Of a DNA stretch of 64,000 nucleotides, positions 41,193 through 50,264 are shown piece after piece. The notes beneath the pieces are model-generated. The model ran no database searches and was not told the DNA's origin. It saw only the letters and a list, made by a program, of their open reading frames with translations. The translations under genes and the position numbers were made by a program. The stretch is from the NCBI RefSeq assembly GCF_019455385.1, contig NZ_JACOFR010000019.1:62001-126000 (forward strand). The letters are read 5' to 3'. The DNA is from Bradyrhizobium sp. BR 10289 (lineage in GTDB: Bacteria; Pseudomonadota; Alphaproteobacteria; Rhizobiales; Xanthobacteraceae). The stretch's first letter is position 1, and the number at the start of each line of letters is the position of its first letter.

Positions 41193-42572
41193 ATGTCCAC
41201 GTTCGACAATCCGTTTGATCCGAACCGCAACCTTCGAGCCGGCTGTGTCTGTGGCCAGCACCAATCCGCGGCGGAGCATGAGCAGGCCACGGCGCTGGCT
41301 TGCGAGACGGTCGAGAGCGAAGAAAAGCGCTACGAGGGAGTCGTCGCCTCCGCCGTAATGCGCGCGATGTTTCCGCAGGATGTGGCGCGGCGCGCCTTCC
41401 TGAAGTCGGTCGGTGCATCGACGGCGCTCGCGGCTCTCTCGCAATTCTTTCCACTCAAGACGGCGACGGAAGTGTTCGCGCAAACCGGCGCGCCCGAGAA
41501 GAAGGACCTCAAGGTCGGCTTCATCCCGATCACCTGCGCGACGCCGATCATCATGGCGGCGCCGCTGGGGTTCTACTCGAAGCATGGTCTCAATGTCGAA
41601 GTGGTGAAGACCGCCGGCTGGGCCGTGATCCGCGACAAGACCATCAACAAGGAATACGACGCCGCGCACATGCTGGCGCCGATGCCGATCGCGATCTCGC
41701 TTGGTCTTGGTGCCAACGCCATTCCCTTTGCCGTCCCTGCGATCGAGAACATCAACGGGCAGGGCATCGTGCTGGCGACCAAGCACAAGGACAAGCGCGA
41801 TCCGAAGGACTGGAAGGGCCTGAAATTCGCGATCCCCTTCGACTACTCCATGCACAATTACCTGCTGCGCTATTATCTCGCCGAGCACGGTCTCGACCCC
41901 GATACCGATGTGCAACTGCGCTCGGTGCCGCCGCCGGAGATGGTCGCGAATTTGCGCGCCGACAACATCGACGGCTTCCTTGCGCCCGACAACATCTGCC
42001 AGCGCGCGATCTATGACGGCGTCGGCTTCATGCACTTGCTCTCCAAGGAGATCTGGGACGGCCATCCTTGCTGCAGTTTTGCCGCCAGCCGCGAGTTCAT
42101 CACGACGGCGCCGAATAGCTTTGCCGCGCTGACCCGCGCCATCGTCGATGCCACTGCCTATGCGTCGAAGGCGGAGAACCGCAAGCAGATCGCGGAAGCG
42201 ATCGCGCCCGCCAACTACATCAACGCGCCGGTCACGGTGCTGGAGCAGGTCCTGACCGGCACCTATGCCGACGGACTTGGCGGGGTGAAGACCGACGCCA
42301 AGCGCGTCGATTTCGATCCATTCCCGTGGCAGTCCTTCGCGGTGTGGATGCTGACGCAGATGAAGCGTTGGGGCCAGATCAAGGGCGATGTCGACTACAA
42401 GGCGGTGGCCGAGCAGGTCTACCTCGCCACCGACACCAAGAAGCTGATGACGGAGATGGGCCTGTCGCCGCCGGCGAGTGCCTACAAATCGTTCGCGGTG
42501 ATGGGCAAGACCTTCGATCCGGCCAAGCCCGAGGATTACCTCGCCAGCTTCAAGATCAGGAAGGCGTCGTGA
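41193..42572 (+). CDS. CynA/NrtA-type ABC substrate-binding protein
   Basis: A 459-residue protein of the nitrate/cyanate/bicarbonate binding class (NrtA, CmpA, CynA). 'LKVGFIPITCATPIIMAAPLGFYSKHGLNVEVVKTAGWAVIRDKTINKEYDAAHML' is typical. A twin-arginine-like export signal, RRAFLKSVGASTALAAL, starts at residue 66. Before it lies a 65-residue extension with GCVCGQH (from residue 17), which is unusual. Cyanate as ligand is inferred from cyanase at the end of the operon. It is the first gene behind the sigma54 promoter. Confidence 0.88.
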   Translation: MSTFDNPFDPNRNLRAGCVCGQHQSAAEHEQATALACETVESEEKRYEGVVASAVMRAMFPQDVARRAFLKSVGASTALAALSQFFPLKTATEVFAQTGAPEKKDLKVGFIPITCATPIIMAAPLGFYSKHGLNVEVVKTAGWAVIRDKTINKEYDAAHMLAPMPIAISLGLGANAIPFAVPAIENINGQGIVLATKHKDKRDPKDWKGLKFAIPFDYSMHNYLLRYYLAEHGLDPDTDVQLRSVPPPEMVANLRADNIDGFLAPDNICQRAIYDGVGFMHLLSKEIWDGHPCCSFAASREFITTAPNSFAALTRAIVDATAYASKAENRKQIAEAIAPANYINAPVTVLEQVLTGTYADGLGGVKTDAKRVDFDPFPWQSFAVWMLTQMKRWGQIKGDVDYKAVAEQVYLATDTKKLMTEMGLSPPASAYKSFAVMGKTFDPAKPEDYLASFKIRKAS

Positions 42573-42585
42573 TGATCTCCGCTCT

Positions 42586-42703
42586 CGTGTCCCGGACGCG
42601 ATGCAGCACGCAGTGCTGCTTCGCAGAGCCGGGACCCAGCTTGTCCGCATGGGTCCCGGTTCTGCGTCGCACCGCTTCGCGCTGCGCCGCGCCCTGGACA
42701 CGA
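42586..42703. repeat. Palindromic repeat inside the cyanate operon
   Basis: CGTGTCCCGGACGCG at the left end mirrors CGCCCTGGACACG at the right end, with GGGACCCAGCTTGTCC and GGGTCCCGGTTCTGCG inside. It separates the binding protein from its permease, like the repeat at 14902-15058. Confidence 0.75.
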
Positions 42704-42720
42704 AACCTGGGATATACGAA

Positions 42721-43560
42721 ATGACATCCTCCCTCCGCCTCCGCGCCGGCCTCGTCTCGATTGCGCTGCTCGCCGCGTTCCTCGGCATCTGGCATCTCGC
42801 CACGCGCTCGACGGCGCCGGTGGCGACGATGAGCCCGGAATACGCCAAGCTGATGGGCCTGACCGCCACGCAGGGCAAATCCGCCATGCCCGGTCCGCTC
42901 GATGTCGGCGCAAAGCTCTGGGAGCATTTCAAGCGGCCGTTCTACGATAACGGGCCGAATGACAAGGGGCTCGGGATCCAGCTCGCTTATTCCATCGCGC
43001 GCGTCGGCACCGGCTATCTGCTGGCGGTGCTGGTTGCGATCCCGCTCGGCTTCCTGATCGGCATGTCGCCGCTGCTGAGCAAGGCGCTGGATCCCTTCAT
43101 CCAGGTGCTGAAGCCGATCTCACCGCTGGCCTGGATGCCGCTCGCGCTCTACACGATCAAGGATTCCTCGATCTCGGCGATCTTCGTCATCTTCATCTGC
43201 TCGATCTGGCCGATGCTGCTCAACACCGTCTTTGGCGTGGCGAGCGTGCGCAAGGAATGGATCAACGTCGCACGCACGCTGGAGGTCGGCACCGTCAGGC
43301 GCGCCTTCACGGTGATCCTGCCCGCGGCGGCGCCGACGATCTTGACCGGCATGCGCATCTCGATCGGCATCGCCTGGCTCGTGATCGTCGCGGCCGAGAT
43401 GCTCGTCGGCGGCACCGGCATCGGCTATTTCGTCTGGAACGAGTGGAACAACCTCTCGATCACCAATGTCATCATTGCGATCCTGCTGATCGGTGTCGTC
43501 GGCATGCTGCTCGACCAGATCCTGGCGCGGTTCACGCGCATGGTGACGTTTCCGGAGTAG
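42721..43560 (+). CDS. CynB/NrtB-type ABC permease
   Basis: A 279-residue permease of the NrtB group: one N-terminal membrane segment (about 9-30), a periplasmic loop with 'MPGPLDVGAKLWEHFKRPFYDNG', then five or so helices. The EAA-like cytoplasmic loop is 'ARTLEVGTVRRAFTVILPAAAPTILTGMRISIG'. The ATG at 42721 is chosen over the frame to 42601, which only covers the repeat. The ATPase gene follows six bases later. Confidence 0.92.
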   Translation: MTSSLRLRAGLVSIALLAAFLGIWHLATRSTAPVATMSPEYAKLMGLTATQGKSAMPGPLDVGAKLWEHFKRPFYDNGPNDKGLGIQLAYSIARVGTGYLLAVLVAIPLGFLIGMSPLLSKALDPFIQVLKPISPLAWMPLALYTIKDSSISAIFVIFICSIWPMLLNTVFGVASVRKEWINVARTLEVGTVRRAFTVILPAAAPTILTGMRISIGIAWLVIVAAEMLVGGTGIGYFVWNEWNNLSITNVIIAILLIGVVGMLLDQILARFTRMVTFPE

Positions 43561-43565
43561 GGGCA

Positions 43566-44489
43566 GTGACCGACAAATTCGTCTCCATCGAAGGCATTGC
43601 GAAACGCTATCCGGGCGCCAATGGCGCCACCACCACTGTGTTCGAGAATCTGTGGCTGTCGATGGCGCGGGGCGAGTTCTGCTGCGTGATCGGCCATTCC
43701 GGCTGCGGCAAGACCACCGTGCTCAACATCCTCGCCGGCCTCGATACGCCGAGCGAGGGCGCCGTCATCGTCGACGGGCAGGCGATATCAGGCACCAGCC
43801 TCGACCGCGCGGTGATCTTCCAGAGCCATGCGCTGCTGCCCTGGCGCACCGTGCTCGGCAATGTCTCCTACGCCGTGAGTTCGAAATGGCGCAGCTGGGA
43901 TCGTGCCAAGGTCAAGGCGCATGCGCAAAAGTTTATTGACCTGGTCGGTTTGACCGGCTCGGAGCACAAGCGGCCGTCGGAACTGTCGGGCGGTATGAAG
44001 CAGCGCGTCGGCATCGCCCGGGCGCTGTCGATCACGCCGAAGATGATGCTGATGGACGAGCCGTTCTCGGCGCTCGACGCGCTGACGCGTGGCACGCTGC
44101 AGGACGAGGTGCGGCGGATTTGCCTGGAGACCGGGCAGACCGCGTTCATGATCACCCATGACGTCGACGAGGCGATCTATCTTGCCGACAAGATCTTTCT
44201 GATGACCAACGGACCCGGCGCGGTGCTGGCCGAGGTCGTCGAGAACCCGCTGCCGCGGGATCGCGGCCGCACCGATCTGCACCGCCATCCGCTCTATTAC
44301 GCGCTACGCAATCACATCATCGATTTCCTGGTGACGCGCAGCAAGACCTTCACCACCGAGAAGCCCGATCATGATCCGCGCAATGTGCCGGTGGTGCGGA
44401 TCGGCAAGCCCGGTTTGACGATCGCGTCAAACGGCGAAGAGCAACGACAGACCTGGACGCCCGGGACCACCCCCGGACTGACTGCCTGA
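43566..44489 (+). CDS. CynD/NrtD-type ABC ATP-binding protein
   Basis: A 307-residue ATPase. Walker A GHSGCGKTT, signature LSGGMKQR, Walker B 'MMLMDEPFSALDA' and the switch His in 'AFMITHDVDEAI' are all in place. It begins at a GTG (43566) with GGAG ten bases upstream, just after the permease stop. The tail after the domain ('LRNHIIDFLVTRSKTF') is usual for the nitrate/cyanate class. It runs straight into cynS. Confidence 0.92.
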   Translation: MTDKFVSIEGIAKRYPGANGATTTVFENLWLSMARGEFCCVIGHSGCGKTTVLNILAGLDTPSEGAVIVDGQAISGTSLDRAVIFQSHALLPWRTVLGNVSYAVSSKWRSWDRAKVKAHAQKFIDLVGLTGSEHKRPSELSGGMKQRVGIARALSITPKMMLMDEPFSALDALTRGTLQDEVRRICLETGQTAFMITHDVDEAIYLADKIFLMTNGPGAVLAEVVENPLPRDRGRTDLHRHPLYYALRNHIIDFLVTRSKTFTTEKPDHDPRNVPVVRIGKPGLTIASNGEEQRQTWTPGTTPGLTA

Positions 44490-44499
44490 TTTTGTAGAC

Positions 44500-44542
44500 G
44501 CATGATCTACGGAAAACCGCTTCACACTTTTCCGGATCATGC
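44500..44542. repeat. Palindromic repeat (GCATGATC family) before cynS
   Basis: GCATGATC (44500-44507) mirrors GATCATGC (44535-44542), with GGAAAA ... TTTTCC inside. It lies between the ATPase gene and the cynS ribosome binding site, within the operon. Confidence 0.85.
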
Positions 44543-44562
44543 TTTTGAAGGGAGACCTCAAC

Positions 44563-45045
44563 ATGAAGCGCGAAGACCTCACCGAAAAACTGCTCGACAT
44601 CAAGCGCGAGAAGGGATGGACCTGGAAATACATCTGCGAGAAGATCGGCGGCTATTCGGAAGTGCTCATAACAGGCGCAATCCTCGGACAGATGAAGTTG
44701 ACAAAGCCGCAAGCGGCCAACGCGGCTGAGCTATTCGGCTTGTCGAAGGCCGAGACGGCGATGCTGAACGAAACGCCGATGCGCGGCATGCCGATGCCGC
44801 CGACCGATCCCCTGATCTATCGCTTCTACGAGCTGGTGATGGTCAATGGCCCGGCCTGGAAGGCGTTGATCGAGGAAGAGTATGGCGACGGCATCATGTC
44901 GGCGATCGACTTCGACATGGTGATGGAGCGCCTGCCGAACCCCAAGGGTGATCGCGTCAAAATCACGATGTCAGGCAAATTCCTGCCGTACAAATATTAC
45001 GGCGCCAGCGGCAACGTGCCGGAGTATGGATTCAAAGAGGGGTGA
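44563..45045 (+). CDS. cynS: Cyanase (cyanate hydratase)
   Basis: A 160-residue cyanase. It breaks down cyanate with bicarbonate to ammonia and CO2, so cyanate can serve as nitrogen source. The catalytic residues match E. coli Arg96, Glu99 and Ser122 as Arg87 and Glu90 ('PLIYRFYELVMVNG') and Ser113 ('GDGIMSAIDF'). The N-terminal helical domain is also present. GGGAG sits nine bases before the ATG. It closes the transporter operon and is convergent with purB. Confidence 0.96.
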   Translation: MKREDLTEKLLDIKREKGWTWKYICEKIGGYSEVLITGAILGQMKLTKPQAANAAELFGLSKAETAMLNETPMRGMPMPPTDPLIYRFYELVMVNGPAWKALIEEEYGDGIMSAIDFDMVMERLPNPKGDRVKITMSGKFLPYKYYGASGNVPEYGFKEG

Positions 45046-45055
45046 GTGGCGAATT

Positions 45056-45093
45056 GCGAATAGCGAATGGAATCTGTTCCATTCGCTATTCGC
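45056..45093. terminator. Perfect 17-base hairpin between cynS and purB
   Basis: GCGAATAGCGAATGGAA (45056-45072) mirrors TTCCATTCGCTATTCGC (45077-45093) around TCTG, in a field of GCGAATN heptamers. It lies between convergent genes; no clear U-run follows on either strand, so a terminator role is likely but not certain. Confidence 0.55.
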
Positions 45094-45106
45094 TACTCAC
45101 CATTCG

Positions 45107-46540
45107 CTAGAGAATCGCGCCCGGCGCGTAGCCGGCTGCCACAGGATTGGCCTTCGCCAGCGCATCGACCTGCTCGGCGAAATGATCGACTTGCGCGCCG
45201 GCATCGCCCGAATTGGCGCGGCCGTGATCGAGCACGCGCTCAAGCTCGGCTTCGCTGAGGCCGAGACGCTTGTCGGCCGCGAGGCGCTGAAGCAAGTCGT
45301 TCTGCACGATCTTGCCGGTGCGGAGGTCGCGGATGGCCGCGACCGCGTGCTCCTTGATCGCCTCGTGCGCGCCTTCGCGGCCAGCGCCCTTCTTCACCGC
45401 TTCCATCATCACCGTGGTGGTGAGCAGGAAGGGCAGATAGCGGTTGAGCTCGGTCGCGACGACGGCGTCGAAGATTTCCATCTGGTCGAGCACCGAGAGC
45501 AGGGTCTCGAGCAGGCCGTCCATGGCAAGGAACGCGTCGGGCAGCATGACGCGGCGGACCACGGAGCAGGAGACGTCGCCCTCATTCCACTGGTCGCCGG
45601 CGAGCCCGGCGGCCATCGCGAGATAGCCCTTCAGCACCACATGCAGGCCGTTGATGCGCTCGCAGGAGCGGCTGTTCATCTTGTGCGGCATCGCCGACGA
45701 GCCGACCTGGCCTTTGGCAAAGCCTTCGCTGGCAAGCTCGTGGCCCGCCATCAGCCGCAGCGTCTTGGCGAAGCTGCCGGGGCCGCTGGCGAGATCGACC
45801 AGCACGCTGACCGCGCGGAAGTCGAGGCTGCGCGGATAGACCTGGCCGACGGCATCGAAGCTCTTGGGCAGGCCGAGATGGACGAGGATGCGCTGCTCGA
45901 GCGCACGCGCCTTGCCGGCATCGCCATTGAACAGGGTGATCTGGTCGAGCCGCGTGCCGACCGCGCCCTTCAGCCCGCGCGCGGGGTAGGTGCCGAGCAC
46001 GTTGACGAGGCTCTGATGCGCCAGCAGCAACTCCTCGCCGAACATGGCGATGCGCTTGCCGAGCGTCGTGACCTGCGCGGCCACGTTGTGCGTGCGCGCG
46101 GTGAACGGGATATCGCGCAGCTGTTTTGCATGCCTGGCAAAACGGATCAGCGCGGCGATGGTCTTGGTCTCGATCAGCTGCAGTCCGCGATAGACCTGGA
46201 GCTGCTCGACGTTCTCGGTGAGGTCGCGGCTGGTCATGCCCTTGTGCAGATGCTCGTGACCGGCGAGCTCGCAGAACTCCTCGATCCGCGCCTTGACGTC
46301 GTGGCGGGTGATGCGCTCGCGGCGCATGATGGAGGCAAGATCGACTTGGCCCTTGACCCGCTCGTAGGCCTCGATCACGCCATCTGGCACCGGGATACCG
46401 AGATCGCGCTGACCTTTCAGCACGGCGATCCAGTAGTCGCGTTCGAGACGAACCTTGCCTTCGCCGCTCCAGATGGCGCGCATGGCGGGCGAGGCATAGC
46501 GCTCGGCGAGGACGTTGGAGATGTGATCTTGCTGGGACAT
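45107..46540 (-). CDS. purB: Adenylosuccinate lyase
   Basis: A 477-residue PurB. It acts twice in purine synthesis: on SAICAR (to AICAR) and on adenylosuccinate (to AMP), releasing fumarate. The fumarase-family signature 'GSSAMPHKMNSRSCERINGL' is present, as are 'KGMTSRDLTENVEQLQVYRG' and 'TRTHNVAAQ'-like 'FTARTHNVAAQVTTLGKR'. Two ATGs are possible (46540, 46549); the first has GGGCGG upstream. It is opposite in direction to purC-purL but in the same neighbourhood. Confidence 0.96.
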   Translation of the reverse strand: MSQQDHISNVLAERYASPAMRAIWSGEGKVRLERDYWIAVLKGQRDLGIPVPDGVIEAYERVKGQVDLASIMRRERITRHDVKARIEEFCELAGHEHLHKGMTSRDLTENVEQLQVYRGLQLIETKTIAALIRFARHAKQLRDIPFTARTHNVAAQVTTLGKRIAMFGEELLLAHQSLVNVLGTYPARGLKGAVGTRLDQITLFNGDAGKARALEQRILVHLGLPKSFDAVGQVYPRSLDFRAVSVLVDLASGPGSFAKTLRLMAGHELASEGFAKGQVGSSAMPHKMNSRSCERINGLHVVLKGYLAMAAGLAGDQWNEGDVSCSVVRRVMLPDAFLAMDGLLETLLSVLDQMEIFDAVVATELNRYLPFLLTTTVMMEAVKKGAGREGAHEAIKEHAVAAIRDLRTGKIVQNDLLQRLAADKRLGLSEAELERVLDHGRANSGDAGAQVDHFAEQVDALAKANPVAAGYAPGAIL

Positions 46541-46634
46541 GCCGCCCATTTGGCATTGCCCGGGTCCGGCTGCAAGGCCGTTATGGAGCGAGCGGCGAAC
46601 GGGGTTACCTCGCCATTCGCCGCTCCGGGCCGGT

Positions 46635-46958
46635 CTATTTCCCGGCCTTCACTTCGGCGGCCGCGACCGCGAGCAGTTCGCTCATTTTCGCGCGAATCGC
46701 CTGCTCGGTAATCGCCACGTTCTTGGCGGCGAAATCGCCCATGACCTTGCGCAGGACGTCGGCATCGCCGGCTTCCTCGAAATCGGCCGCGACGACCTCC
46801 TTGGCATAGGCGGTGGCGGCATCGCCGGTGATTCCGAGCTTTTCGGCGGCCCACAGGCCGAGCAGGCGGTTGCGCCGAGCCTCCGCCTTGAACTTCTGCT
46901 CCTCGTCGAGGGCGAACTTCTTCTCAAAGCCCTCCTCGCGCTTGTTGATTTCGCTCAT
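46635..46958 (-). CDS. F1-ATPase inhibitor subunit zeta (DUF1476)
   Basis: A 107-residue protein of the DUF1476 family, the alphaproteobacterial zeta subunit that blocks F1-ATPase hydrolysis (first known from Paracoccus). The start 'MSEINKREEGFEKKFALDEEQKFKAEARRNRLLGLWAAEKLGI' carries the inhibitory region, and 'VAADFEEAGDADVLRKVMGDF' is the conserved helical body. GGAAGAGG precedes the ATG at 46958. It is not near an atp operon here; the link to purB is only by place. Confidence 0.9.
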   Translation of the reverse strand: MSEINKREEGFEKKFALDEEQKFKAEARRNRLLGLWAAEKLGITGDAATAYAKEVVAADFEEAGDADVLRKVMGDFAAKNVAITEQAIRAKMSELLAVAAAEVKAGK

Positions 46959-47277
46959 TCCTCTTCCAACTCCTGCCTGGCTGGACCTCAAGGCCCTCGT
47001 TGCGAGCGGCCCGGTGCATGCCTAGATAAGGGGCACGAATCGGCAAAACAACGAGCCGTTAAGCCGCAGGCAAGGCGGTATAAGTCAGCACCGGATGGGC
47101 CGGATCGATTGTGCTGAGACAGCCAATCGGATAGGTTGCCTGAAGGCTTGGTTCCCGTTCTGTTTCCAAGGGTTAAGGATGGGTTCCGGGCCGTTCACGG
47201 CAGCTCCGCTGTGGGTCGTAACCTGGTAACCGGAGCACACCAAATACATGGATTTCAACAAAACACGGTACATCCCC
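46959..47277. other. Divergent promoter region zeta / purC
   Basis: About 320 bases between the two divergent genes. It should hold the promoters of the zeta gene and of the purC operon. No repeat, riboswitch or known operator was recognised. Confidence 0.5.
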
Positions 47278-48045
47278 ATGAGCCGTCGGCGTCGCATTTA
47301 TGAAGGCAAGGCAAAGGTTCTGTATGAAGGTCCCGAGCCCGGTACTCTGATCCAGCACTTCAAGGACGACGCCACCGCGTTCAATGCCAAAAAGCATCAG
47401 GTGATCGAGGGCAAGGGTGTCCTCAACAACCGGATCTCGGAGTACCTGTTTCAGCACCTCAACGACATCGGGGTGCCGACCCATTTCATCCGCCGTCTCA
47501 ACATGCGCGAGCAGTTGATTCGCGAGGTCGAGATCGTGCCGCTCGAGGTGGTGGTGCGGAACGTTGCCGCCGGCTCGCTGTCGCAGCGCCTCGGCATCGA
47601 GGAGGGCACGCAGCTGCCCCGCTCGATCATCGAGTTCTATTACAAGAACGACCAGCTCAACGACCCCATGGTGTCGGAAGAGCACATCACCGCGTTCGGC
47701 TGGGCGACCCCCCAGGAGATCGACGACATCATGGCGCTCGCCATCCGCGTCAACGACTTCCTGACCGGCCTCTTCCTCGGCATCGGCATCCGCCTCGTCG
47801 ATTTCAAGATGGAGTGCGGCCGGCTGTTCGAAAACGAGATGATGCGCATCATCGTCGCCGACGAGATCTCGCCGGACTCTTGCCGTCTGTGGGATATCAA
47901 GTCGAACGAGAAACTCGACAAGGACCGCTTCCGCCGCGACCTCGGTGGCCTGCTCGAGGCCTATACGGAAGTCGCCAAGCGTCTCGGCATCCTCATGGAG
48001 AACGAGCGTCCGCAGGGCACGGGTCCCGTGCTGGTGAAGAGCTGA
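47278..48045 (+). CDS. purC: SAICAR synthase
   Basis: A 255-residue PurC. It joins aspartate to CAIR with ATP. The start '[38 protein letters not shown]' and the motif '[21 protein letters not shown]' are typical, as is '[12 protein letters not shown]'. The ATG at 47278 fits the family; the ATG at 47248 adds ten residues ([10 protein letters not shown]) and has GGAG 12 bases upstream, so the start is open. It is first in the purC-purS-purQ run. Confidence 0.96.
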   Translation: MSRRRRIYEGKAKVLYEGPEPGTLIQHFKDDATAFNAKKHQVIEGKGVLNNRISEYLFQHLNDIGVPTHFIRRLNMREQLIREVEIVPLEVVVRNVAAGSLSQRLGIEEGTQLPRSIIEFYYKNDQLNDPMVSEEHITAFGWATPQEIDDIMALAIRVNDFLTGLFLGIGIRLVDFKMECGRLFENEMMRIIVADEISPDSCRLWDIKSNEKLDKDRFRRDLGGLLEAYTEVAKRLGILMENERPQGTGPVLVKS

Positions 48046-48058
48046 GAGGGATAGCGAC

Positions 48059-48301
48059 GTGAAGGCACGTGTGACGGTTACGTTGAAGAACGGCATCCTC
48101 GATCCGCAAGGCAAGGCCATTGAAGGCGCGCTGAAGTCGCTCGGCGTCGACGGCGTCGCCAGCGTCCGCCAAGGCAAGGTGTTTGACATCGAGCTCGCCG
48201 GCGCGGACAAGGCCAAGGCGGAGGCGGTGTTGAAGGACGCCGCCGACAAGCTGCTGGCCAATACCGTGATCGAGAACTACGCGATCGAGATGAAAGCATA
48301 G
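48059..48301 (+). CDS. purS: FGAM synthase subunit PurS
   Basis: An 80-residue PurS, the small subunit of the three-part formylglycinamidine synthase. 'KARVTVTLKNGILDPQGKAIEGALKSLG' and 'GVASVRQGKVFDIEL' match the family. It starts with a GTG (48059) after GAGAGG, 13 bases after purC. It bridges PurL and PurQ in the complex. The usual partner order is kept except for the extra gene that follows it. Confidence 0.95.
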   Translation: MKARVTVTLKNGILDPQGKAIEGALKSLGVDGVASVRQGKVFDIELAGADKAKAEAVLKDAADKLLANTVIENYAIEMKA

Positions 48302-48312
48302 GAGTTGGCGTT

Positions 48313-48567
48313 ATGGCCGACGTCACTGCGGAATTGATGTTCGAAGTGATGAAGTCCATTCAAGCCCGGCTTGCGCAGGTCGATGGAAAGATCGACGAGC
48401 TCAAGCAGGAAATGCAGGCGATGCGAACGTCCCAAACAGGCATTCGTCACGAAATCACCAGCGTTTTCCAGGAGATTTCCAGCATTCACGCCACGCTGGT
48501 CCGGCACGAAGGTCGCTTGGATCGTATTGAAAACCGCCTCGAACTGAGCGACGCACCCGCACCATGA
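48313..48567 (+). CDS. Small coiled-coil protein between purS and purQ
   Basis: An 84-residue protein, nearly all helix, with heptad-like spacing from about residue 8 to 78 ('[34 protein letters not shown]...[28 protein letters not shown]'). AGGAG lies about nine bases before the ATG. Its last four bases overlap the start of purQ, so it is translated within the purine operon. I recognise no family beyond 'coiled-coil rhizobial protein'. Its role may be structural or regulatory for the synthase, which is only an inference. Confidence 0.75.
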   Translation: MADVTAELMFEVMKSIQARLAQVDGKIDELKQEMQAMRTSQTGIRHEITSVFQEISSIHATLVRHEGRLDRIENRLELSDAPAP

Positions 48568-49265
48568 AAGCCGCAATCCTCGTCTTCCCCGGAATCAACC
48601 GCGAGCGCGACATGGCTCGTGCTCTAAGACTTATCTCGGGCCACGAGCCCTCGATGGTCTGGCACGCCGAGACGTCTTTGCCTGCGGGCACCGACCTCGT
48701 CGTCGTGCCGGGCGGTTTCTCCTATGGCGATTACCTGCGCTGTGGTGCAATCGCGGCGCGGTCGCCGGTAATGGATGCGGTGCGCGACTATGCGGGCAAG
48801 GGCGGTCTCGTGCTCGGCGTCTGCAACGGTTTCCAGATCCTCTGCGAGTCCGGCCTGTTGCCGGGCGTGCTGATGCGCAATGCGCGGCTGAAATTCATCT
48901 GCAAGGACGTGCATCTGCGGGTCGAGCGCTCCGACACCCCGTTCACCCGCGGCTACAATGCCGGCCAGGTGATCCGTGTGCCGGTCGCACATGGCGAAGG
49001 CAATTACGAGGCGGATGAAGAAACCATCAAGCGCATCGAAGGCGAGGGGCGGGTGCTCTATCGCTACTGCTCGGCCGACGGCGTGGTCGACGAGAGCCAC
49101 AACATCAACGGCGCGGCGCATTCCATCGCCGGCCTGGTCAACGACAGGGGCAACGTGCTCGGCATGATGCCGCATCCGGAAAATCACGTCGAAGACATCA
49201 TGGGCTGCACCGACGGCCGCGGCCTGTTCGCTGGTCTCACTGCGCATCTGGAAAAGGCCGCGTGA
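48564..49265 (+). CDS. purQ: FGAM synthase subunit PurQ (glutaminase)
   Basis: A 233-residue class I glutamine amidotransferase. It frees ammonia from glutamine for PurL. The catalytic Cys is in '[20 protein letters not shown]'; the His/Glu of the triad are in '[12 protein letters not shown]'. The start '[21 protein letters not shown]' is the alphaproteobacterial form; many other PurQs have GSNCDRD. It overlaps the coiled-coil gene by four bases and the next gene (49262) by four. Confidence 0.96.
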   Translation: MKAAILVFPGINRERDMARALRLISGHEPSMVWHAETSLPAGTDLVVVPGGFSYGDYLRCGAIAARSPVMDAVRDYAGKGGLVLGVCNGFQILCESGLLPGVLMRNARLKFICKDVHLRVERSDTPFTRGYNAGQVIRVPVAHGEGNYEADEETIKRIEGEGRVLYRYCSADGVVDESHNINGAAHSIAGLVNDRGNVLGMMPHPENHVEDIMGCTDGRGLFAGLTAHLEKAA

Positions 49266-50236
49266 TCTCGTTCGTGTTGAAGCGGCTGTCGGTCGCCATC
49301 GCTGCGCTGGCGTTTGCGGGTGCAGCGTTCGCCCAGGATTTTCCCAAGCGTCCGATCACGATGATCGTGCCGTTCGCGGCCGGCGGCACCTCGGACGTGA
49401 TCGCGCGCACCGTTGCCGAGCAGATGGGGATCGCCCTCGGCCAGACCATCGTGATCGAGAACGTTGCGGGTGCCGGTGGCTCGACCGCGCTGGCCCGCGC
49501 CTCGCGCGCCGAGCCTGACGGCTACACGATCGCGATCGGCAATGCCGGCACCAATGCCGCGACCTATACGATCTATCCAAAGCTGCCGTTCACGCCCGAC
49601 TCCTTCGTGCCGATCGCGATGGTGGCGAAGACGTTCGGCATCGTCGCGGTCCGCAAGGATTTTCCGGCGAAGGACCTGAAAGAGTTCATCGCCTATGCCA
49701 AGGCCAATCCCGGCAAGATCAATCTCGGCCATGCCGGCGTCGGCTCGTCGAACTATCTGATCTGCAAGAGCTTCGTCACAGCGGCCGGGATCGATGCGAC
49801 GCTGGTCGGTTATCGCGGCGCCGCGCCCGCGCTGACCGACGCGATCGGCGGCCAGATCGACGGCGTCTGCGACGCGGCGGCCTCGGTGTCGCAGTCGATC
49901 AACGAGAAGCTGGTGCGGGGCCTCGTGGTCGGCTCGACTGTACGGCTCGCAACGGTGCCTGAACTGCCGACGTCGGCAGAGGCAGGCCTGCCAGAGTTCG
50001 AGGCGCAGGGCTGGAACGGCCTGTTCGCGCCGAAGGGTACGCCACAGGCCGTCATCGCCAAGCTGAATGCCGCGGCGCGGACCGCGGTCGAGACCGATGC
50101 GGTGAAGAAGCGTTTTGCCGAGCTGTCGACCGTTGCGCCCGACGACAACGAGCATGCGCCGGAATTGCTTCAGCAACTGGTGACGCGCGACGTCGAGAAG
50201 TACCGGAAGATGCTGGCGGACGACGCCAACAAGTAG
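49262..50236 (+). CDS. TctC/Bug-family substrate-binding protein
   Basis: A 324-residue periplasmic binding protein of the tripartite tricarboxylate transporter family. The signal peptide ends '[32 protein letters not shown]', as in Bug proteins. '[10 protein letters not shown]'-like and '[27 protein letters not shown]' are family motifs. The start is a GTG (49262) overlapping the purQ stop, which points to translation coupling. No TctA or TctB membrane gene is near. The ligand is unknown; carboxylates are usual. Confidence 0.88.
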   Translation: MISFVLKRLSVAIAALAFAGAAFAQDFPKRPITMIVPFAAGGTSDVIARTVAEQMGIALGQTIVIENVAGAGGSTALARASRAEPDGYTIAIGNAGTNAATYTIYPKLPFTPDSFVPIAMVAKTFGIVAVRKDFPAKDLKEFIAYAKANPGKINLGHAGVGSSNYLICKSFVTAAGIDATLVGYRGAAPALTDAIGGQIDGVCDAAASVSQSINEKLVRGLVVGSTVRLATVPELPTSAEAGLPEFEAQGWNGLFAPKGTPQAVIAKLNAAARTAVETDAVKKRFAELSTVAPDDNEHAPELLQQLVTRDVEKYRKMLADDANK

Positions 50237-50264
50237 CGTCCGCAGTCCCGCAGATCGCGACGAG

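Noticed and set aside
41033-41290. N-terminal extension of the sigma54 activator to 41290
   Set aside because: It would read through the -24/-12 promoter and the perfect palindrome, and the added residues do not resemble a PAS regulator start.
44948-46711. 587-residue plus-strand frame over purB
   Set aside because: Antisense to purB, which carries its full signature sequence; the frame also starts inside cynS.
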